This document shows, piece by piece, positions 37,157-49,296 of a stretch of 64,000 nt of DNA. Position 1 is the first letter of the stretch. The number at the start of each line of letters is the position of its first letter. The stretch spans positions 8,979,890 through 9,043,889 of the forward strand of contig CM030845.1 of assembly GCA_018105865.1 (NCBI GenBank), read 5' to 3'. The notes under the pieces were generated by a model. The model had not been told where the DNA came from. It worked only from the letters and a program-made list of their open reading frames with translations, and ran no database searches. The translations under genes and the position numbers were made by a program. This DNA comes from Metaphire vulgaris. Taxonomy: Eukaryota; Annelida; Clitellata; Crassiclitellata; Megascolecidae.

Positions 37157-37698
37157 CTTGAAGCTTTATAAGTTCTGTTAAAAATAAAATAAGCAAAAAA
37201 TTAGTTGAAGCACTATTAAATGGCTAAGGCATATAAAAATTAATGTAAACATTGTAAAAAAACAAAATCATACGCCAGATGGCATCTTACTGGGTATGCG
37301 TCTTCGCCTTAAAACATTAATTCAAAACTGATTTTTCAGAGAAATCTTGCAAAAACGCGTGCATCTGTTAAACAAATATTTCGATAAATAAATATTGATC
37401 TATCCAACCTCTGCGAGTTTGTCCTATTTCCAACGCAATATCTAAACAAATCATTAATTTTAAAAAGCGCTATATGATTTCTAGAATTATTTTACTGCTT
37501 AATTAGAAATATTTACATTTAGCCATAGTGCTTAGCATTTACCAAAAAACGTCGTAAATTGATGTCCAAATTACAACAGCGTCAAATTTCCCCTAAAATT
37601 AAGAATAAGCTGATATAATTGCTAATATCATCCTATAGTTATCATCGTTTTTCTTATTGCTATTTCACGTGTAATATCTTAGCCCGGCCTTTATTTAC

Positions 37699-37770
37699 CA
37701 TAGATCTCATAATTGAAAAAGTGGTTTATATCTCACTGGTTGGTTGTTCGCCATTTTGAGACGATTATAA
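37699..37770 (-). promoter_or_regulatory. Possible 5' UTR exon and promoter of PYROXD1
   Basis: A good 3' splice site (TTTTTAACAG, minus strand) lies 18 nt before the PYROXD1 ATG, so the 5' UTR is probably spliced from upstream. About 530 bp further upstream the minus strand has AAAATGGCG, a YY1-type element common at housekeeping start sites, and then a donor ATG/GTAAAT at 37698. A 15-codon upstream ORF would start inside AAAATGGCG. The 5' end drawn here is approximate. All of this is inference. Confidence 0.35.
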
Positions 37771-38308
37771 CAATAAATTTGTGTGTTGACTTTTAAGATT
37801 ATTGGACTTCGGACGAATTTTCGCGAATGAAAATGTGTCAGATAGGCTGATTTGGTATACAAGACTAATTTCTAAACTGTAAACAGTCTCATTTTGGTGC
37901 TTAAAAGTGTCTCTAGACAATTTCCAGTCTTTCTTAATGGAAGACCATATTATTTTTCACGCAATCGAAAAAGTAATAGTTAGTTAGCCACAAAGTCGCT
38001 AACTGCAAATGTCCAAACTGGGTATAAAATCTTAATACAGTACGAATTTAGACCTATGTGAGATAATTGAATCCTTGCTGGCCAGTTAGGCTAAAAATAA
38101 TTCGTCTTCAAGTGCTCACAATGGCTCAGAGGCCTGACACCTCAGCAGTCAGTTGTGAGTCTTATGACTCCAGAGATGGCCGATATATCTGGATATAACT
38201 CTACGATCTCTCCACCTAGATGACTCACAAGTCTTAGATTTTTACATGGTATCAGTCACACGACTCACACATCACTGCTATTTTTTAAAATCCAACACTG
38301 AAGTGATT

Positions 38309-38395
<87 letters not shown>

Positions 38396-39138
38396 TCTAG
38401 TAGACCAGCATAGCGTCATTTCACACTTTCTTTGGAGGCGAGATAATTTTTGGCAAATTTTGCAAATTTTCGGCAATTTTTTGCCAAATTTGGCAAATTT
38501 GCAAATTCTTGATATTTTTGGCAATTTTTGCGATTTTTTGCACATTTCGCATTTATTTATTTATTTAATACATTATTAATTATTTCTTCATTTCCTTGAT
38601 GAGCCACGCCCGCCCCCCTTCCCCCCAATGACGCCCCTGTGGTAGACCTCTGATCAGTTATCGCACGGCTAAAAATGTAGGCTATAGCAACTTGATGCTA
38701 TAAGTAGGCCTAATTGATCGGTAACAATTATTAGGCCTAATAGTAATATCCTAAATGAAGCCATGGCATCTCTAGGCCAACTTACAGTTTACTATAGTAG
38801 AACAGAATAAAGAATGTAGGCTAAGCCTAAAAATTGATAGATTGTGGTGAAGGGTCAGTATAATAATAGACACGATTTCTAACTACGATTTTCACTCGTA
38901 AGCGACCATCGACTGATTCCCAAGTGCATTAGGTAATTTAGGCATACTGTATAGTCTTGTCAGAAAATTTCTTGGATGCTGGTAAACTGCGAATGACTCA
39001 GCCCCTCCACAAATGTCGTTCAGTCATCACAAATCTTTACGCGAGCACTTCGTTTGGTTATTCAGCACCCTTCTCATCGGACTTAGACCTTAAGCCTGCC
39101 ATTTCAAAATTCCCAATGCTGCTACTGATGGCCTAGAG

Positions 39139-39327
39139 CAGTGTTTAATCTAGACTCCTGAACTCCGGGGGGACTGAAAAAGCCGGAGGGGAACTGAAAA
39201 AGCCGGGGGGAATTCTGCTAAGGGCCGCTGTTAGTCCATGTAGTATTCCAAAATTTCCGGGGGGAATTTGAAATTTCCGGGGGGAAAATGGCAATCCCCT
39301 CCCGGAAACGGCCTGGATTAAACACTG
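39139..39327. mobile_element. hAT-type MITE, CAGTGTTTAATC family
   Basis: CAGTGTTTAATC to GATTAAACACTG, perfect TSD GCCTAGAG. An internal 20-bp segment (CTGAAAAAGCCGG) is duplicated relative to 10231-10391. Confidence 0.9.
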
Positions 39328-41408
39328 GCCTAGAGCCCTCCTAGACGGTTGTAGGCCTACACGTTTTCAGGAATAAGGGGAATCAAGTGACTAGAAGAGA
39401 ATTTTATTTAGCCATGATATTAGCTATTAAATCTAGGCAGTTAGGGTTGCACTGCTGATTAACCTAATCACGGCGCTTAATTAGCTAATTAGAGCGCAAT
39501 GAAACGACTATCGTCGACCAGCAGCTGTGCTTACAGCATGCGGTCTTTGATTTAGGTCTAGACCTACTCCTACTTCCTGAATACCATTCCGTTTTAATGG
39601 AAAGGGGAATTCCTATTTGATGCCCTTATGATATGGCATAAAATCTAGCTCCTGAAATTTGTATTTCATTTCGAAGTTATGCGATCAAGGCCTAATTGTT
39701 GATACATTATAACTTACTCAAAGTAATACAATATCTAAGCTCAATAAGGCACGTTATTGACACTTGTATTGAAACAGATGCGCATTGCACATTGGAGCAG
39801 ATGACATTTTAAGATCTTAGATCTCACAAGAGTAACATAATGCAAAGCAAAAGAACACAAGTCAGTCTTAACTTTGTGAAAATTGTCTCCTAAATTTGAA
39901 TTATAAATAAGCAGAAATGCCTTTCTGCACCCCTTAGGTTCTTTCAAACTTAGCGCCGTTGAGTATCTTAAGAATGATCTCAATTCTCAGTCGTAGTTGC
40001 ATGTAGAACAACTACAGGTCGGATAGGGGAGACCCCCCCACCACCACCACCACAAAACCACAAAATTAGCCAGAATGTCTACATTTAAAACAAAATGTAC
40101 TGATGATGATCAAAGAGCTAAATTATAAGCAATCCTGCTTAGGCTGCTTAAGTAGGCCTAGTCTTTCAGAGTGCGATTTGGAAAATCGTCATTGATACGC
40201 TTAACTCTGACAGCAATTGCAGTTGTCCTCATTTGTTAGCGATCTGACGAATCGGGGAGGAGAGGAGGCGAATTGCTGGGGGCCAATTTTCCGCAAAATC
40301 TTTTGATTCAGGGTACGAATTTGTCGGGGTGAGTTACTGGGGGCCAGGGTGCGATTTGTAACCTGTAGCAGTGGGGGGATATGACGAGCTTGGGAGAGAT
40401 GTAGTTGTTGGAAAATGTAGCAGTGGGGGGATGTAGTGGTGGAGGTATGTAGCAGTAGGGGGATGCAGTTGGGCAGTGGAAGGGGGAGATTCACCCCTTC
40501 CCCCTACAAATCGCGCCCTGCTGGGGGCGAGTTGCTGGGGACGATTTGTCCGTAAACCATGTAACAGACAGATTAGTTTGTGTTTCTGAAACTTATTCTG
40601 AAACTTGATTTGTGTTTTCCTTGGTTGTGTACTACTGGTTGTGTACTACTTTTTATGCTGTTCTTGTCACGAATAAAAATGATTATTATTAGGGCCTAAT
40701 ATTGCATTCAGTTCAATGCTTCACTTTCTATTAATGGTCAATGATTAACGGTTATTATATTAATTAATCTGTAACTCAATAATTAAGGATTTATAAAGTT
40801 CAATTTATTTTTTACGTTCCTTATGCTTATATTTTAAGTTTGAAATAAACTTCTTCTTTCTCCTCCTCCTCTTGTTCTTCATCATCATCATCATCATCAT
40901 CATCATCTTCTTCTTCTTCTTCTTCTTCTTCTTCTGCTTCTTCTCCTTCCTCTTCCTCCTCCTCTAGCTATCTGTTAACTTGTGTCCATGATTTAGTCAT
41001 TCGCAGAAGATAATCTAAATTATTGGAACAAGAGCATCAATGTCATATGCCAGCCTTATCGCATTACTTCAGCTGAGACCTAAACTAGGCCTATATAGAC
41101 CCATATAGACCTAAATAAAGGAAAGCGTCTAACATACAGCCATTTTGCTTGGTCTGCTGATGCCATAACTACTTGCGTTTGAGGTAGCACTAATAATACT
41201 AATGCTGACATTATATTGTCATTACATGTGGTCTTCTAAAGAGCGTACCAAAGACACAATTTCGAATTTCATACGCAGACTATAATTATAAGCTACTATT
41301 TCTTTTTGTTATAATTTGAAATAGTTAAACGATTAGATCGTTCGGCGGTGTAGCCAAATGTCTTGTCATTCCTCAGAATCTTTTGTTGACGATCAATTGG
41401 TAACCAGA

Positions 41409-41598
41409 ATGGCGTTCGTTTGGAACGGGTTTTCTTCGACGTTGGAGCGGCTGCTGCATTGGCGTCATCATGCGAAGTTCCTGCTCGTCGTTCCATTCCT
41501 CGTGGTTCTTGCCGTCGGTTCTTACAAGATCGGTCGTTCGAGAGAAACGGCGAGTATGGTAGGTATTCACCATCACCGCCACCACCACCACCACCACC

Positions 41599-41662
<64 letters not shown>

Positions 41663-41709
41663 CTTTGACATCATCATCACCATCGTCGTCATCGTCATAT
41701 CACCATGAG

Positions 41710-41748
<39 letters not shown>

Positions 41749-43310
41749 GTCGTCGTCGTCATCATCACCATGAGATTATCGTCATCATCGTCGTCATCAT
41801 CTTCTTCGTCGTCGTCATCATCAACATCATCACTAAGCATGGGCTCAGCGCCCGTTGGTGTCTGAAGACATCATCGAAGTCTGTTCCCAGTCTCGGTTCT
41901 TGTCGGTATTGCACTTTCATAGCGACGTGAAGCTCCGAGGGTAAACACGGGTTTAGAAAAGCGATGGCAAACTGTTCCAGATCAAAGGTGTTATCCACAC
42001 GCGTCGCTAATTTCTTAAAACTGAAGAGATCAAAAAAGTCGAAAACTCGAAATCGAGTATATATGGACGGACCTTTGCCTTTCCCTAAAATGATGCAATA
42101 AGCAGCAGTTAGTCTAACTCTCGGACCTAACAATCTCTACCCGTCTCACTTTAAAAGTTCTGAGCGCCCCGCAACGATTGGTCGTCATATTTGAAAACTA
42201 ATTTCAGTTTGAAAGGAAAACGGTCGACGGAGTTGTTCAGACGCGATTTCGCAGATCCGTTAACCAGACAACGAGCAACATTGGCAGCGATCAGAACTAC
42301 CTGAAAACAGGTAACAAAGTACAACAGTAGGTCGTTAAAGGCTTGTTCCTTATTATCTAGTGTTCGATTCTTCAAGATAGGCAGTGGGTGGAGTCGGATT
42401 CCCAAACCAATATTTCCAAATGCAAATGTTCCGACGTGTTCAGCCAGATAAAGTAAAGTTTAGAGATGCCCATCAGATTAAACTGCTAACATCTAATTTT
42501 GATGATAATAACAACTGGATTTTAAGTTGAGCCTAACCTGATTTAAAGTGGCTTATGAGGCATCACTAGAGGACGGTAACGGGACTTGAACCCGATCCGT
42601 CAGACTGCCGCTCCAGCGCGTAACCCACTCTGCCATCTTCCGCACCCTAAACTAGTCTAGTTGGATTTCTCCTGTGTTGAAAATTTCATTCGGTCAACCG
42701 AAAAACACGAGCATATTAAACGTTGTGCCTCTCTGTTGTAGAAATCTCGCCTTTAGGGGGCGCCACTTACACTCGATGGGGTAGAACCGAGTGTCCGTCA
42801 GAATCGGAGGCGGTCTACAGCGGCATCGCCGGCGGGTCGTTTTTCGACGTTTTCGGCGGCGGAAGCAACTACCTCTGTCTTCCGATGGATCCACTCTGGG
42901 GCAAGTTCAACGACCAAGTCGAAAAAGGATCGAAACTCTACGGATCCGAATACCAAAATCCATCTGGGATTGACCTGAAGCACTTCGGGGGAAAGACCGC
43001 GCACGACCACAACGTCCCGTGTGTCGTCTGCCGAAGCCAGACGAAGACGTCCGTCGTCATGGTACCCGCCAGAAACCTCTGCTATGATGGCTGGAAGCTG
43101 GAATACGCCGGATATCTGATGTCCGGTCACCCCGTTCACAAGGGGCGTCAGGAGTTCGTGTGCGTCGACGAAAGTCCGGAGGGAGATCCGGCCGGATATC
43201 GAGACGAGAACGGAGCGTTGTTCTACAACGTGGAGGGAGTTTGCGGATCGCTCCCGTGTCCACCTTACGTTCCTCGTCGAGAAATCACGTGCGCTGTATG
43301 CACGAAGTAG
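41409..43310 (+). CDS. Type II membrane short-chain collagen C4-like protein, copy A
   Basis: Exons 41409-41558, 42208-42310, 42757-43310; 268 aa. The start is chosen by alignment with the other copies (AACCA-rich leader directly before the ATG), although an in-frame ATG exists at 41358. Exon 1: cytosolic MAFVWNGFSS, then a signal anchor at about 23-38 (VVPFLVVLAVGSY). Exon 2: linker with furin-type RFRR (63-66). Exon 3: C4-like domain starting GGATYTRWGRTECP, ten Cys, ending CAVCTK. This domain is the C-terminal NC1-like module of sponge short-chain collagens and related invertebrate proteins, considered related to collagen IV NC1. No Gly-X-Y repeat is present, so it is not a collagen in the strict sense. 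Likely acts at the cell surface or, after cleavage, in the matrix. A long CAC/CAT array begins a few bases inside intron 1. Confidence 0.88.
41570..41815. repeat. CAC/CAT/CGT triplet array, intron 1 of copy A
   Basis: Begins about 12 bp after the exon 1 donor: CAC block, CAT block, then mixed CAT/CGT. Its position so close to the donor is unusual. Confidence 0.9.
42571..42647 (-). repeat. tRNA-like SINE head
   Basis: On the minus strand: an A box in TGGCAGAGTGGGTTACGCGC and a B box GGGTTCAAGTCCC at normal spacing, but the acceptor arms do not pair, so not a functional tRNA. It is followed by a body ending ACTTAAAATCCAG, related to the 3' module at 7891-7942. Confidence 0.5.
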
Positions 43311-43384
43311 AGACTCCTTCGCGCTTAACGTCAATGGAAATTTGCCAAGCTTCTTTGCAATATAGCGTGTGATTGGAACATCTA

Positions 43385-43447
<63 letters not shown>

Positions 43448-43868
43448 GTGATTTAAATTGGTTTTGGAGGCTAAGTCGGCTTGTGTAAGAAAAACTGTAG
43501 GCTAATAACTACATTTAATAACCTATAGCTTTCTCAGATGCTTTTTGTATCCGCCTATTGTTTCGACTGTTACTGCCTCTTCGTCCAGACTGTTCCATTT
43601 TCGAACAACACTTGCACTAATTTTTTTAAAAGTGTAACAGTGAAATACGCGTTAGTTCAATTCATTGATTTATCATTTTACAGCAGAAAACAGGGCACTG
43701 TTATTAGTCTAAGTCTATTGTTTCAATTGAGCTTGCTGCGTGATACTCTTTCGCTGAACGATCCTTTTTTGTTCGAGAGAACTATTATTCTGCATAGATT
43801 AATAACTAGCGGAGAAGCTACATGCATTCACGAGATTAAACTGATGTTTGTGTGTTTTCTATGATTTC

Positions 43869-43938
<70 letters not shown>

Positions 43939-44422
43939 CTTTTATGCTATTGCACCACATCGGCCTACTGTCACATGTAAGAAGTCGAAATGAATTTCAG
44001 CTTACACGGATTAATTCTCGAATTCGGAATTCAGAAGCCCTAAGTCAAACGTTGGCCTATAGGCCTATAGTTGCAATTTCGTCGTAATGAAGAACCCTAG
44101 ACGTTTAGACTTTATCGTCATCAGTATCGCTTCTGATAAGTTTCAAGGCCCTGCATTCTAGACATTCAGAATAAATTGGAATTTTTAATGTTTGGACATT
44201 AAATTATTGCTGCGTCCGCCAAATAATTCGAACAACAAGCCAGACGTACGGACAATTATTTACGGATGAGGTTTTATTGCAGCACCCGTCAAAAGATGAT
44301 TGCAATTTATTGACTCTGCGTCTGTTTTGTGTGAAGGCCAATTTTAATATTTCATTCTTCACAGAATCATGAAATGGCTTCTTAGAATTCGAACTGAACA
44401 GCAAGAGAGTGACACGCCAAGC

Positions 44423-44511
<89 letters not shown>

Positions 44512-45106
44512 GGGCCTCGTCTTTGGTGTCAAATTACCTCTAGAACCTGGTTAAAGGACCGGTAGTCGGACTTTTGCTCATAGACAGCTGTTGATAGATG
44601 ACGTGACTTGACACAATAGTAAACAGATTCGAAGGCATTCCCAGTCTTTTTCTGATGCCTTCATTTCTTATTCTTTATAGTCTAAAGTAAAGACTTAAAG
44701 GAGAAAGCTATGAACAGGAATGAATGGCGAAATTGGAATACAAAACCTGCCTAAGGGCAGAATACTACGAAGAAGAAGAAGAATAGTCTGCCTACTCTCA
44801 ATATCTTTCACAATCAGTTCATTTCTGCCACTATCAGTCTGTTTCCGTCTGCTCGTTTTAAGGTCCATGTTTCTTATCTTATATAGTATTTGTGGTGCAA
44901 TGATAGTATTGAATATTGGAATTTTGTTGCTGATATTTATTTATTTTGTATTCCAAATACACCTTAAGTCTTCCCATTGTCTGTACTCTGTAGTCTCTTT
45001 GCTGCTACATGTATCTTTTTAATATCTTGTTCGCGTCTTCAATCATTTGTAATTTCTTTCTCCTCCAAAGTATGTAAAATTCTTTACTTGTTCTATGCTA
45101 TGTTGC

Positions 45107-45153
<47 letters not shown>

Positions 45154-46108
45154 TGACTGCCATGAGTTTTTTTTTGAAGCCCCGAGTACAAATCGTCTGC
45201 TTGTTTGATTTAATTTTATTAGATCTGTGAGCCTTTGTAATCCTCGTGAATTATCCGCGAGTATGCTCAGTGCTCACGTCATCCGCAAATTTTAGGTTTG
45301 ATGTATTTTCTCGCTACAATTCACTCCAATGTTTAGATCTTCAGTGGGGGGATAGCATGCATTTATATGAGACAAGCTGACCTTCGACTACCCAAGCTCA
45401 CCATTGATTTTTTATGCTTCTAAATTCGATAGAGATTGCATGACGATGGTCCAACTGCAAGCATAGAAATTTTGAATTGAACACCGAATACCGTGCTGTT
45501 GATTTTTGCCTCATTGCATCTTATTTATATATTTTTACAATCCAGGGAAGAATAGAGGCGCAAGGAACAAGACCCTTTCATCACACTTTGTGCCTATAGA
45601 CGCGTTCTGTTTCAGGCCCGTGAATTCCCCATCAGCTTCCTTAATGCATTACACTCTACTAAATTTGTTTATAGTAGGGCCTATGCGTTCTACGCAAATT
45701 TATGGCGCTGCAGGTCCTGGTAAATAAGACGTCAACTCCTTCTAACTGAACCATTAAATTGCCTCCCAATAACCTGAGCACCATCACTCGTGAACATTAA
45801 GCAGACATCGGAATTTCTTGATGGTCGTTATCTCTGAGTAATTAGATTAATTTTATAGCTCGAGTAATGCCAAAAGCACTTAAACTCGGCAACTACAGAG
45901 TAGCTTATATAACCGTGTGTCCGATAAGAATACAAGATCACAGCTGCTGCTGAGTCCTTCTGCGTCGCCCAGTGGGTCAGGTGAAACGCAAGAATTTTGC
46001 TATTTTTTAAATTTTAATCTGTAAGATTAAACTAAAGATTTTAAAGTCATTTGTTTTTCTTTAGATTATTCGTTTTTATTCATTGCATAAAGCATTGCAG
46101 GAACCAAG
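43311..46108. other. Intergenic region, C4 copies A to B
   Basis: (AAT)n with SINE module at 43387-43492, (AT)n at 43873-43935, (AAT)n at 44428-44511, a GAAGAAGAAG-containing LINE-like tail near 44745-44785, (TC)n at 45111-45150 and a possible TATA box for copy B at 45906. No gene seen. Confidence 0.6.
45906..45912 (+). promoter_or_regulatory. Candidate TATA box of C4 copy B
   Basis: TATATAA about 200 bp upstream of the copy B start; a transcript start near 45940 would leave a leader of about 170 nt. Not conserved at the same position in the other copies, so weak. Confidence 0.25.
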
Positions 46109-48046
46109 ATGACGATCATTTGGAGCGGGTTTTCAGCATTGGCGGAACAGTTTCAATGGCGTCGTTACATCAAACTTCTGCTGGCAGTTCCGTTCCTTGT
46201 CGTTCTTGCTGTCGGTTCTTACAAGATCGGTCTTCAAAAAGGATCATTGACTGAGGCAAGTAATATGCAATCAATCAAACCACAGCGCAAATTGATTAGT
46301 TTACACGCGCGTCACATTGAACTTTCACAATTTAACGAGATATAAACGCATTAACGACAGCAACTTATGGTCTTAGCAAGAATTAGGCTCTATACGTAAT
46401 TTGCCGAATTTCTTAAAATGCGACACATGGACTGACACAAACTTGTTTCTGATCAATGCTATGATCTTCAAGCAACCGTCGACTGTTGCCCAATACATTG
46501 CTACAATAGCGCTAGAAAGTGTTTACGTTAATTGGAGTTAATCTCTGTTCGTAATCGACGCCAGAACCAGCACCACGATAACCTCTTAGACCAGTGTTGG
46601 AGTTGTGAATTTGAGCTAGAGGGTCGAGATTTTTCATTAGACTGAAATTCAATCAATGACAGAAGCTGCATGTACCCGACATGCGGTTTTTGGGAGGGTT
46701 GCAAAGTTGGCTGGGGGGGGGGGTTCAACCCCTCAACCCCCCAACACCCTCCTCAGCAACTCCAGCACTGTCTTAGACTTAGAGGAACTTCATCATCTAA
46801 ACTAACATTGTTCTCTCTTTTTGAACTGTTGTCTCTCTATTTCTGCCTCACATGGTGATCAATTTCAGTGTTCATTGTTGATACTACAGAATGCCTTTCA
46901 CCCGCCTGAGTCGCGTGTACGCAGAGACGTTAGTCAGACGCCCAACAGCAGCAATCAGATCATCATAAAAGCAGGTACAGCACACGGCATTTATAACGAC
47001 TTTTATCAGTTTTATTATTATTTATTACTCCGAGTGGCATATTCAGAAATCCGGAATATAGGGGGGGACGCCGACATTTCTCGGTGAAAAGTCTTGACTA
47101 GCAAAAATGTCGTCGTGTCAAGCACTTTCAACTGTCACATAAATTCTCTTCGATCATATGACCATCCCCTCCATATTTTCCAACGGTTTGCGCAAATCCC
47201 GTGATTGGCCTGATGCCAGAATGGGGACAGAGCCATTCCTTCCCTCCCCCCGTTGCTACACCAGTGATTTTTATTATAAATTCATTACTATAGCGCCTTC
47301 GAAATGAAGCATCAAATTTAAAGCGTTCTAAATTCAGATAGTCTGATAGTCAATAGCGCGATCAATTCATGTGAATGGAAATATTGATTTTAGGAGGGCA
47401 TCATTAGATAAAATGATTCAACTTCATCACCGGAGATGGCTTTATATAATGAAATCTGTTGGAATTGAATCCTCGTCCGTGCTTCTTTACAGGTGGCGCC
47501 ACTTACACCCGATGGGGTAGGACTGAATGCCCCTCTGGTTCCGATGCCGTTTACAGCGGAATTGCCGGAGGCTCGTGGTACGATCACACTGGAGGAGGTA
47601 GCAACCACCTGTGCCTACCGACCGATCCAATCTGGGGTCAATACAACGAAAGCAACGAAAAGGGATCCAAGTTGTACGGAGCCGAATATCAGGCGTCGTC
47701 GGGGATCGATCTGAAACACTTCGGTGGTCGACCGGCACATGATCACAACGTGCCTTGTGTCGTCTGTCGCAGCGAAACGAAGACCTCCGTTGTCATGATA
47801 CCCGCCAGAAACCTCTGCTATGACGACTGGACGCTGGAGTACGCGGGGTACCTCATGGCCGGTCACTATGTTCATAAGGGACGTTATGAATACGTCTGTG
47901 TTGACGAAAGTCCGGAAGCCGATCCAGCTGGATTTCGAAACGAAGACGGAGCGTTGTTCTACAACGTGGAAGGAGTTTGCGGATCGCTGCCGTGTCCACC
48001 TTACGTTCCTCGTCGAGAAATCACCTGTGCTGTATGCACGAAGTAA
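46109..48046 (+). CDS. Type II membrane short-chain collagen C4-like protein, copy B
   Basis: Exons 46109-46255, 46890-46974, 47493-48046; 261 aa. Same plan as copy A: MTIIWSGFSA, signal anchor (AVPFLVVLAVGSY), linker with RVRR (58-61), ten-Cys C4 domain. Exon 1 can join exon 2 in frame only if the donor is GC (GAG/GCAAGT, otherwise consensus); the neighbouring GT would run into a stop. Exons 1 and 2 are very close to those of copy D, so B and D are the most recent duplicates in those exons, whereas the last 130 bp of exon 3 are nearly identical to copy A. A TATATAA element lies at 45906-45912, about 200 bp upstream. The domain presumably trimerises or cross-links like other C4/NC1 modules (inference). 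Confidence 0.87.
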
Positions 48047-49296
48047 AAGCCAACAGCGGCAATACAACTTTGTGAAGACGCTTTGATAGTTAGGCTATTG
48101 CTTGACTGGAACATGCAATTGCAACCTTAACGATCGCACACTTTAATCGCATAATATTTTGCAATGAAAGCGATATTTTAGCTCTACCTGTGATAGGCTA
48201 TATGAAGGAAACTTTTATTTTACCTTATGTAAGAGAAACGGTTGAATGAACTACCACAGAAGACAGTCAGAAAACATTTTAAAAAATGAATTGCAAAGAA
48301 ACTTTGAATACAAATTTTATATTTGATGTAGATTTTCTTTCGTCAGCATCTTTGTGGTTTGCCATAAAATAACGATGTTGCATTGTATATTCGAGTGAAG
48401 TTTTACAAGCTTCTCCGTATATTAAAGATAGGCATCTATAGACTTGTCACTAGAATTGGATCTGAGGCATCATTATGTTACTAGCAATTAGGAACTTTCT
48501 AGAAGAAAATTCCTTGATTTCAGTTCGAACGGTTCATCTGAACCGGTTCAAAAACTCGATTTTGGACAAATGACTACAGCTCAGTGGCGTAGCCAGGAAT
48601 TTTGAGGTGCTAGGGGGAGGGGGTAAAATGGGGTTGGCGTGTCAGCTTCTTTACCGCCACCCCACACACACCCTCCACAATAAAACTTTCTCACCGGATT
48701 TGCGCGAATCTGGTAGGTGGTCTGAAGGCAGGTTGGGTGCGGTTGCAGTTGCCCCCATTCCCCCTCCCCTGGGGCGAAGCTAATGCTACAGCGAGTCGCA
48801 GTCCCAAAACACTGTTAGTAAATTTACGCTGATCAAGAACTCAGGACTTCCAGACAACAATATCCACGTGCTCATTAATTAATCACTTATCGTATTCTCA
48901 GCGTCATTAAGTTACCTAATTGCTGCCTGGCGCATGATTTTCGAAAACGATCATTTACTGCAAAGCGCTTGTGACTTATCCACTTATGACAGCACTTGCT
49001 TTAATATCATTTAACAATAAGTGCTTAAATTTGATCTTACAGCACTCATGGCATTCAGAGAACAGATAGGAACTGGTTGCTATCGGGTTCGAGGCCCATT
49101 ATCCAGGTTCCGATGGTTGAGCAAGCCCTGTATACGAAAATAAAAGAGACGAAATACAGATTGTTTAGGATTTCAGTTAGAAGCAGCGGACTGTTGTCTG
49201 ACTGACGCGCTTTAGGTCCATCCCTCGCCAGCATCGTCTTATCGTCGTTACTCGACGTATCTGTTCAATCGAGACGGCGCTGAATAATCAGACGCG
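48047..49296. other. Intergenic region, C4 copies B to C
   Basis: Copy B 3' UTR, a repeat starting CAGTGGCGTAGCCAGGAATT at 48583 and ending near 48795, and a B-box-like GGGTTCGAGGCCC at 49085 that may mark a SINE fragment. No gene seen. Confidence 0.55.

Larger units (their letters stand above)
37175..41408. other. Intergenic region, PYROXD1 to C4 array
   Basis: Divergent 5' ends. Contains the proposed PYROXD1 5' exon, an (AT)n tract at 38312-38393, a GCAAATTTTTGGCAA-rich stretch at 38450-38540, a MITE at 39139, a repeat with inverted GATTTGT/CAAATCG ends at 40220-40550, and CTT/CAT triplets at 40860-40960. No gene seen. Confidence 0.6.

Noticed and set aside
41765..42133. Minus-strand ORF with KGPSIY, resembling translated repeats
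   Set aside because: KGPSI is a familiar by-product of translating TIRs of GGGG/GTCC-type MITEs; no independent support for a gene.
42571..42647. Functional tRNA gene (minus strand)
   Set aside because: A and B boxes are present but acceptor arms do not pair and no sound anticodon arm can be drawn; interpreted as a SINE head.
43538..43864. 108-codon ORF downstream of copy A
   Set aside because: No recognisable motif, AT-rich, runs into an (AT)n tract; likely chance.
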